Of a stretch of 11,430 bases of DNA, positions 7,194 through 11,430 are shown one piece after another. This DNA is from a bacterium HR23 (GTDB taxonomy: Bacteria > Chloroflexota > Dehalococcoidia > Lucifugimonadales > HRBIN23): positions 1 to 11,430 of the forward strand of contig BEHZ01000049.1 of assembly GCA_002923335.1 (NCBI GenBank), written 5' to 3'. The position numbers were made by a program, and so were the translations under genes. The stretch's first letter is position 1; every line of letters starts with the position of its first letter. A model generated the notes under the pieces. The model ran no database searches and was not told where the DNA came from. It saw only the letters and a program-made list of their open reading frames with translations.

Positions 7194-8414
7194 ATGGCCC
7201 TTTGGGTGCTCCTGGGCGCTCTGCTGGTGCTCCTCGCCCTGGTGGTGGTGCTGGCCCATAGCCTGCACCGTCTGCGGAGCGAGTATCAGCGCCTGCGAGA
7301 AGGGGTGCGGGCGCTGGCCTCCCAGGCGTCCCTTTCGGCGCCGCCGGGGGAGGCGCCTCCCGTGGATGCCCTGGCCGGGCGCTGGAAGACCCTGGCCCAG
7401 GAGCGGGACATCCTCCACAGCGCCCTCTCGGCCCTGCGGGAGGGGGTGCTCCTGCTGGACAGGGAGGACTGTTTGGCGCTGGCCAACCCCGCCGTGTGGG
7501 ACCTGCTGGGGGCCACTGCTGTGGAAGTGGGCCGGCGTCCCACACCCCTGTTGCGGGACCACCAGGTGCGGGACCTGGTGGAGCGGGCGAGGGCCACCTC
7601 GTCGCCCCAGCAGGGGGAGATAGACCTCCCGCACCTGGGCACCCGGGTGGCGGTGTCGGCCCTCCCCCTGCAAGGGGGGATGGTGCTGGTGGTGTTGCAG
7701 GACCTTACCCCCTTCCATCGCCTCCAGACGACCCGACGGGAGTTTGTGGCCAATGTCTCCCACCATTTGCGGACGCCCCTCTCGGCCATGCGGGCGGTGC
7801 TGGAGACGCTGGAAGAGGGTGCCCTGGAGGAGCCGGAGACCGCCCGGGCCTTTCTGGCCAGCCTGAAGGCGGAGGTGGAGCGGATGGAGCGCATCGTGCA
7901 GGAACTGCTGGCTCTCTCCCGTTTGGAGAGTGGTCAGGTGGCGCTCCATGTCGCCCCTGTGGCGGTGGAAGCGGTGGTAGCGGAGACCGTCCAGCGCTTC
8001 GCGCCCCTGGCTCAGCAGGCGGGGCTTACCCTGACCACTCGCCTGCCTCCCCATCTCCCCCAGGTGCTGGCAGACAGGGAGAAACTCCTGCAGGCCCTGG
8101 CCAACCTGCTGGACAACGCCATCAAGTTCACGCCCGCCGGGGGGAGGGTGCATCTGGAGGCCAGGGCGGAGAATGGGGAGGTGGCCTTTATTGTGGAGGA
8201 CACGGGGATGGGCATTGCCCCGGAGCACCTTCCGCATATCTTTGAGCGCTTTTACAAGGCCCACCGCACGCCGGGAGATGTGGGGGCGGGCCTGGGGCTG
8301 GCCATTGTCAAGCACATTGCGCAGGTGCATGGGGGGCGGGTGGGGGTGGAGAGCCAGGAGGGGCGAGGCTCCCGTTTCGTCCTTGTCCTTCCCGCGGTGG
8401 GGGAGGGGAGTTGA
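7194..8414 (+). CDS. PhoR-like sensor histidine kinase with His-His H-box
   Basis: Membrane-anchored sensor kinase, 406 residues. One N-terminal hydrophobic helix (about 3-21) and no second helix, so no extracytoplasmic sensor loop; next come a charged linker and a PAS-like region (about 68-175, HSALSALREGVLLLDRED onward). HisKA follows with FVANVSHHLRTPLSAM, phospho-acceptor His190; the residue after it is His191 where the family has Glu (or Asp). The ATPase domain is complete: N box NLLDNAIKFTP (304-314), G1 DTGMGI (336-341), F box FERFY (350-354), G2 GAGLGLAIVKH (364-374). ATG at 7194 has GGAGG/AGGTGG just upstream. No response regulator is encoded here, so the partner is elsewhere. Co-transcription with the dehydrogenase gene is inferred from the 11-base gap. 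Confidence 0.93.
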   Translation: MALWVLLGALLVLLALVVVLAHSLHRLRSEYQRLREGVRALASQASLSAPPGEAPPVDALAGRWKTLAQERDILHSALSALREGVLLLDREDCLALANPAVWDLLGATAVEVGRRPTPLLRDHQVRDLVERARATSSPQQGEIDLPHLGTRVAVSALPLQGGMVLVVLQDLTPFHRLQTTRREFVANVSHHLRTPLSAMRAVLETLEEGALEEPETARAFLASLKAEVERMERIVQELLALSRLESGQVALHVAPVAVEAVVAETVQRFAPLAQQAGLTLTTRLPPHLPQVLADREKLLQALANLLDNAIKFTPAGGRVHLEARAENGEVAFIVEDTGMGIAPEHLPHIFERFYKAHRTPGDVGAGLGLAIVKHIAQVHGGRVGVESQEGRGSRFVLVLPAVGEGS

Positions 8415-8512
8415 CGGGGCGGGGGGCGTGCCGGCACTTTTGCCCTATGGAAACCCGGCCTCTGGACGATGCGGCAGTCGCCGATAAAGGGCCAGCCGGT
8501 GGTATCCGGCCG
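8415..8512. terminator. Convergent gap after the histidine kinase gene, weak hairpins
   Basis: This 98-base gap separates the kinase gene (+) from the phosphoribosyltransferase gene (-). A 10-base perfect palindrome GTGCCGGCAC (8428-8437) is followed by TTTT (8438-8441), the closest thing to a plus-strand terminator. A second hairpin GCCGG-TGGTAT-CCGGC (8495-8510) lies near the end of the minus-strand gene. Stems are short and terminator function is tentative. No coding sequence is seen in the gap. Confidence 0.3.
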
Positions 8513-9469
8513 TCATTGCGGTGGGTGGGAGTGGGAGGCCTTGTCTACCCCCTGCGGAGGGCTGTCCGGTGGGGGCTCCGGCTTCAGGACGCCGATGAAG
8601 GGCAGGTTGCGATACTTTTCCAGGTAGTCCAGGCCGTAGCCCACCAGGAACTCGTCGGGCACCTCAAAGCCCACATAATGAAGGGGCACATCGGCGATGC
8701 GCCGGACCCGCTTGTCCAGCAGGGCGCACACCTTCAGACTGGCCGGCCCCCGGCTCTCCAGATAGCGCAGGAGGAAGTGCAGGGTCATCCCTGTATCCAC
8801 AATGTCCTCTACCAGGAGCACATCCCTCCCCTGTATGTCCAGGTCCAGGTCTTTGGTGATGCGAACCCCCTCACCCTTGCCGTAATAGGAGATGGCCATA
8901 AAGTCTACCGAGACGGGGAGGCTAATGGCCCGCATCAGGTCCGCCATGAAGCAGAAGACGCCCCGCAATACCCCCACCAGCACGGGCTCCTTGCCTTTGT
9001 AGTCCTGGGAGATTTGGCGTCCCAGTTCCGCCACCCGCTTCTGGACGGCGTCGGCGGAGAAGAGGACCCGCTCAATCTTGCGCACCCCCGCCTGGGCCAG
9101 GGGGCCGAAGCCGTAGCGGGCCAACAGGCGATGGTAGTCCCGCCGGTAGAGGAGTTTCACCCGGATGTGGGGATACAGTTGCCGAAGGAGGCGCAGTTTG
9201 CGGTTCTTCTCGGTAACCAGGCTCTGCTTCAGGGTAGTAAGTTCCACATAGAGGTCCAGGTCGGGCAGGTAGAAGTCGGGGGTGAACATCTCCACCACCC
9301 TGTCCCCCTCCCAGCGGATGGGGAAGGAGCGGGGTTCGTATTCCCAGCGGACGCCGTAGAAGTCCAGGATGCGGGCGAACTCGGCCTCGCTGGGGTGGGC
9401 AAAGGGGGGTGGGGGCGTCCAGTCCCGGGTGGGGGGGCGTTCGGCAGGGGTCTGCTCCTCCGGGAGCAT
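8513..9469 (-). CDS. hpt: Hypoxanthine phosphoribosyltransferase with N-terminal nuclease-fold-like domain
   Basis: A two-part protein of 318 residues; usual HPRT is about 180. The C-terminal part (about 131-295) is a complete HPRT: it opens IERVLFSADAVQKRVAELG, has PVLVGVLRGVFCFMADLMRA, the PRPP loop VLLVEDIVDTGMTL (217-230), LLDKRVRR and the signature PDEFLVGYGLDYLEKYRNLP. It salvages hypoxanthine/guanine to IMP/GMP with PRPP. The N-terminal part (about 25-115) contains FTPDFYLPDLDLYVELTTLK (62-81) and KLLYRRDY (105-112), the layout of a PD-(D/E)XK fold, but E76-L-T78 stands where ExK is expected. The frame is continuous with no internal stop or obvious restart at the junction. ATG 9469 has GGGGGA upstream and lies 10 bases after the methyltransferase stop. 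HPRT activity is secure; the role of the extra domain is unknown. Confidence 0.92.
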   Translation of the reverse strand: MLPEEQTPAERPPTRDWTPPPPFAHPSEAEFARILDFYGVRWEYEPRSFPIRWEGDRVVEMFTPDFYLPDLDLYVELTTLKQSLVTEKNRKLRLLRQLYPHIRVKLLYRRDYHRLLARYGFGPLAQAGVRKIERVLFSADAVQKRVAELGRQISQDYKGKEPVLVGVLRGVFCFMADLMRAISLPVSVDFMAISYYGKGEGVRITKDLDLDIQGRDVLLVEDIVDTGMTLHFLLRYLESRGPASLKVCALLDKRVRRIADVPLHYVGFEVPDEFLVGYGLDYLEKYRNLPFIGVLKPEPPPDSPPQGVDKASHSHPPQ

Positions 9470-9479
9470 AGGCTTCCCC

Positions 9480-10319
9480 CTAGGCGGGCCGTTCCGCCAC
9501 CACCATTAGCCAGTTGCGGGGCACAGCGGTCAGCCCCATCTCCTGGAAGGTCTGGCGCACCGCCTCCTGCAGGACGGCGCTGGCCTTCTCCAAAGGCACG
9601 CCGGGCAAGGCCCCCTGGACGAAGTCCTCAAACCTGCTGATGTCCAGCCAGCCCTGCAGGTTGACCAGGGCGGTGCGCACCTCCTGGTGCACCACCTTGA
9701 GGCCATAGGCTTCCAGGAGACGGGCATACTGCTCCGGGGTCAACTGACGGCGGGCCTCCACCTTTTCGGGACGGGGCAGGAGGCCATAGCGCTCTTTCAG
9801 GAGGCGGAGGGCCTTGAACATCCACCGGCGATAGAAGGCGTCGGTCTCGGGGGCGTGGGCGCCCTGGAAGAAGGAGGTGTTGAAGGCGAAGCGCCCTCCC
9901 GGCTTCAGGGATGCCACCACTTCGTGCAGAAGGCTTGCCTTGTCCTGGATGTAGTGGATGCCGTTGCAGAAGATAACGGCATCGGCTTTCTCCCGCACCA
10001 GACGGGAGAGTTCCTCCGCACGGCCCTGGATAAACTGGATGGCGGCGTCTTTGGCGTCGGCCAGGTTCTGCATCGCCTCCCGCAGGGCAGAGGCGGACAT
10101 GTCAATGGCGATGACGGCGCTCTCCCGTGCGCCCCGCAGTTTCTCCAGGATCATGCGGGTAACCGCCCCGGTCCCGCAGGCCAGTTCCACCACCCGCTGG
10201 CCGGGGTGCAGGCCCGCCATCTCCAGCAGGTAGGCGTTCACCGCACGGTAAAAGCCGTGGCGGGCGAACCATTTGAAGGAGAAGTCCTCTGCGCCCTGGG
10301 GGTCCTGCGCCTTTTCCAC
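9480..10319 (-). CDS. Class I SAM-dependent methyltransferase, substrate unknown
   Basis: About 279 residues from the chosen start. The SAM-binding Rossmann domain is clear: motif I VVELACGTGAVTR (43-55), acidic end of strand 2 VIAIDMS (Asp73), ADAVIFCNGIHYI (112-124) and LKPGGRFAFNTSFF (138-151). The C-terminal 100 residues are a helical cap with several Trp, Arg and Lys that could select substrate; I do not recognise a specific subfamily. The start chosen is GTG 10319, because a consensus AGGAGG stands five bases upstream (10330-10325) and a candidate promoter lies just beyond it. An ATG at 10358 in the same frame would add 13 residues (MRWYHEGVAEE...) with a poorer site; earlier codons overlap the hydrolase gene. 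It lies between the hydrolase and hpt in one minus-strand cluster. Confidence 0.85.
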   Translation of the reverse strand: MEKAQDPQGAEDFSFKWFARHGFYRAVNAYLLEMAGLHPGQRVVELACGTGAVTRMILEKLRGARESAVIAIDMSASALREAMQNLADAKDAAIQFIQGRAEELSRLVREKADAVIFCNGIHYIQDKASLLHEVVASLKPGGRFAFNTSFFQGAHAPETDAFYRRWMFKALRLLKERYGLLPRPEKVEARRQLTPEQYARLLEAYGLKVVHQEVRTALVNLQGWLDISRFEDFVQGALPGVPLEKASAVLQEAVRQTFQEMGLTAVPRNWLMVVAERPA

Positions 10320-10352
10320 CGACACCTCCTCGGCAACACCCTCATGATACCA
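10320..10352 (-). promoter_or_regulatory. Internal promoter candidate and AGGAGG site for the methyltransferase-hpt pair
   Basis: On the minus strand an extended -10 TGGTATCAT (TG at 10352-10351, TATCAT at 10349-10344) would start transcription near 10337, just before AGGAGG (10330-10325) and GTG 10319. That start point lies downstream of the alternative ATG 10358 and so favours the GTG. No good -35 is seen. It may give methyltransferase and hpt their own transcript. Confidence 0.35.
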
Positions 10353-10380
10353 CCTCATACGCCCCACCCATAGGAGACAT

Positions 10381-10395
10381 GGTCTAAAATAGACC
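10381..10395. repeat. Perfect AT-rich inverted repeat over the hydrolase stop codon
   Basis: GGTCTA-AAA-TAGACC on the plus strand (six-base arms, three-base loop). It contains the last codons and TAG stop of the hydrolase gene and precedes the candidate internal promoter by about 30 bases. It could be an operator or a small mRNA hairpin at the gene end; there is no U-tract after it, so a terminator is unlikely. Confidence 0.4.
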
Positions 10396-11019
10396 GCCTC
10401 CCAGGAAGGGGTTCCAGCGCTTCTCGTTGCCGATGGTGGTGCGCGGGCCATGGCCGGGGAGCACCACGGTGTTGTCGGGGAGCACCGCCAGTTTGGTGAA
10501 GATGCTGGCCATCAGCCGGGCGTGGCTAGACCCCGGGAAATCGGTGCGCCCCACGCTCCCCTGGAAGAGGGTGTCGCCGGTGAACACCGCCCCGTGTCCA
10601 TACAGGCAGATGCTCCCGGGGGTGTGGCCAGGGGTCTCCAGCACCAGCAGGGAGCAGGAGCCGAAGGCCACCGTGTCCCCGCCTTTCAGAAGGCGGTCGG
10701 GGTCGGGAGGGTCCCGGTAGTCGGGGAACATGTGGCGTGCGCCGGAAGGGTTCTTCAGGAGGGGGATGTCCTCCGGGTGGAGGGCAAAGGGCACCTGGAG
10801 GGCATCCTTCACCTGGGCCACCCCAGCGGTGTGGTCCACATGGCCGTGGGTGCACAGGACGAGGATAGGCTTCAGTTCCAGGCGCTGGACCTCCTCCAGG
10901 ATGCGCTGGCTATCCCCTCCGGGGTCAATAATGACGGTCTCTTTGCTCTCCTCATCGCTGGCCAGGTAGCAGTTGGTAGCGAAGGGGCCGACCACCAGGA
11001 TGCGCACTTGCAGGCCCAT
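10384..11019 (-). CDS. Metallo-beta-lactamase-fold hydrolase (glyoxalase II-like)
   Basis: Binuclear-metal hydrolase of the YcbL/YqgX/glyoxalase II group, 211 residues. Metal ligands are visible: THGHVDH (57-63; His58, His60, Asp62, His63), His132 in ETPGHTPGS, Asp149 in GDTLFQGSVGRTDFPGS, and His190 in LPGHGPRTTIGNEKRWNPFL. Likely substrates are thioesters such as S-lactoylglutathione-type compounds; the GRTDF stretch is shared with persulfide dioxygenases of the ETHE1 type, but the C-terminal motif fits the YqgX-like branch better. The start is ATG 11019 (MGLQVRILVVGPFATNCYL), two bases after the TAG of the rhodanese gene and without a strong ribosome-binding site, so it probably depends on ribosomes finishing the rhodanese, including passage of its TGA. 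A sulfur-metabolism role is inferred from that pairing. Confidence 0.92.
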   Translation of the reverse strand: MGLQVRILVVGPFATNCYLASDEESKETVIIDPGGDSQRILEEVQRLELKPILVLCTHGHVDHTAGVAQVKDALQVPFALHPEDIPLLKNPSGARHMFPDYRDPPDPDRLLKGGDTVAFGSCSLLVLETPGHTPGSICLYGHGAVFTGDTLFQGSVGRTDFPGSSHARLMASIFTKLAVLPDNTVVLPGHGPRTTIGNEKRWNPFLGGGLF

Positions 11020-11021
11020 GG

Positions 11022-11430
11022 CTAACGCTCTATGGGTGTATCGTCTCGGTTTCCCCACTCGGCGAAGGAGCCGTCGTAGTTACGGGTTTTCGGGTAGCCC
11101 AGGAGGTGGAGCACAAAGGTGCCGTGCGCCGCACGGATGCCCCCCTGTCAGTAGGCCACCACCTCTTTTTCTGGGGTAATGCCCTTCTCCTGAAGGAGAC
11201 GGCGCAGGGTGGCGGGGTCTTTGAAGGTGTGGGTCTCCCTATCCATGAGGTCCAGCCACTCCAGGTGCACCGCCCCCGGCATGTGGCCCGCCCGCTTGTT
11301 GCCTCGGGTGTTCTCCCCCGTGTATTCGGCACGGGAGCGCACATCCCACAGCACCGTGCCCGTGTCCCGGCGCTGGATGCGCCCGATGATGTCGTCGGCG
11401 GTGGCCAGAATGGCAGGGGTGGGGTGGGGG
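11022..11430 (-). CDS. Rhodanese-type sulfurtransferase, probable selenoprotein, 5' end outside window
   Basis: Thiosulfate/3-mercaptopyruvate sulfurtransferase-type domain; 135 residues are visible, counting the TGA as one. Read from the right edge, the frame is open through the edge (…PAILATADDIIGRIQRRD), then VLWDVRSRAEYTGE, the conserved RAGHMPGAVHLEW (substrate-side rhodanese motif) and EKEVVAY. The next codon is TGA (11150-11148), and without frame change the typical active-site loop and tail continue: QGGIRAAHGTFVLHLLGY, then NYDGSFAEWGNR, ending at TAG 11022-11024. Relatives read YCQGGIRAAH here, so TGA stands exactly at the persulfide-forming cysteine. No other cysteine is in the visible part. 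Selenocysteine insertion is the favoured reading; a TGC/TGT-to-TGA nonsense mutation is the alternative. An upstream rhodanese domain beyond the edge is possible, as two-domain forms are common. Confidence 0.85.
11115..11144 (-). promoter_or_regulatory. Candidate bacterial SECIS hairpin after the in-frame TGA
   Basis: On the minus strand, an uninterrupted hairpin CCGTGC-GGC-GCACGG occupies 11136-11122, starting 11 bases after the TGA, with a G-led apical loop 17 bases after it. Below it, GGGGG (11144-11140) can pair with CCUUU (11119-11115; two G-C and three G-U pairs) across a small CAU/CA internal loop. Position, a G at the start of the loop and an unpaired U below the upper stem match what is known of bacterial SECIS elements read by SelB. 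Folding energy was not computed, and GC-rich coding sequence can form such stems by chance. Confidence 0.55.
11148..11150 (-). other. In-frame TGA, probable selenocysteine codon
   Basis: Single in-frame TGA at the catalytic-cysteine position of the rhodanese. TGA is used as the normal stop of der, argF, the histidine kinase and hpt in this window, and tryptophan is TGG throughout, so a general recoding of TGA is excluded. Confidence 0.75.

Noticed and set aside
5938..7545. Minus-strand open frame of 535 codons
   Set aside because: It lies antisense to the dehydrogenase gene, is low-complexity Pro/Gly/His-rich, and has no recognisable domain; a GC-rich shadow frame.
7179..8330. Minus-strand open frame of 383 codons
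   Set aside because: Antisense to the histidine kinase gene, His/Gln/Gly-rich with no motifs.
8411..9640. Plus-strand open frame of 409 codons
   Set aside because: Antisense to hpt and the methyltransferase gene, no domain, composition typical of a shadow frame.
11148..11354. Short 68-residue rhodanese ending at TGA
   Set aside because: The frame is open upstream to the window edge and continues past the TGA with conserved rhodanese sequence; ending there removes the active-site loop.
11022..11430. Rhodanese as a plain pseudogene
   Set aside because: Only one disruption, exactly at the catalytic residue, with an intact conserved tail and a SECIS-like hairpin. It stays the main alternative but is less likely than selenocysteine.
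1..11430. Mobile elements, tRNA genes, CRISPR arrays or defence islands
   Set aside because: No transposase, integrase, repeat-spacer pattern, tRNA-like cloverleaf or terminal repeat was seen; gene density and content look like core chromosome.

Overview
The window is GC-rich bacterial chromosome packed with protein genes. I see no tRNA, rRNA, insertion sequence, phage gene or CRISPR array, and no gene-free stretch longer than about 110 bases. The gene order der-plsY-gpsA, the sequence style of GpsA and PlsY and the GC-rich codon use suggest a Chloroflexota bacterium, possibly Dehalococcoidia-like. That placement is inferred from memory of these families and was not tested.

Layout: (1) the 3' part of serS (+) ends in a hairpin-rich convergent gap. 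(2) A tightly overlapping minus-strand operon follows, argF-der-plsY-gpsA-LysE-type exporter, read from about 5962 down to 1325: arginine synthesis, ribosome assembly GTPase, the two genes for glycerol-3-phosphate and its acylation, and an amino-acid-type exporter. (3) A 110-base divergent promoter region at 5963-6072 carries a dyad. (4) A plus-strand pair encodes a zinc alcohol dehydrogenase and a PhoR-like sensor histidine kinase. (5) A minus-strand cluster is read from the right edge down to 8513: a rhodanese cut by the window end, a metallo-beta-lactamase-fold hydrolase, a SAM methyltransferase, and a hypoxanthine phosphoribosyltransferase with an extra N-terminal domain.

The most notable item is the rhodanese. 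Its frame is interrupted by one TGA exactly where the catalytic cysteine belongs, and the conserved remainder of the domain continues intact for 42 more codons to a TAG two bases before the next gene. A hairpin directly after the TGA resembles a bacterial SECIS element. TGA is an ordinary stop for at least four other genes here. The best reading is a selenocysteine-containing rhodanese, which simple ORF calling truncates.

Second is the phosphoribosyltransferase fused to a domain resembling a PD-(D/E)XK nuclease whose expected catalytic lysine is replaced. Other departures from family consensus are a histidine in place of the glutamate after the phospho-accepting histidine of the sensor kinase, a proline in place of the ornithine-loop cysteine of the transcarbamylase, and altered nucleotide/phosphate motifs in GpsA and PlsY.
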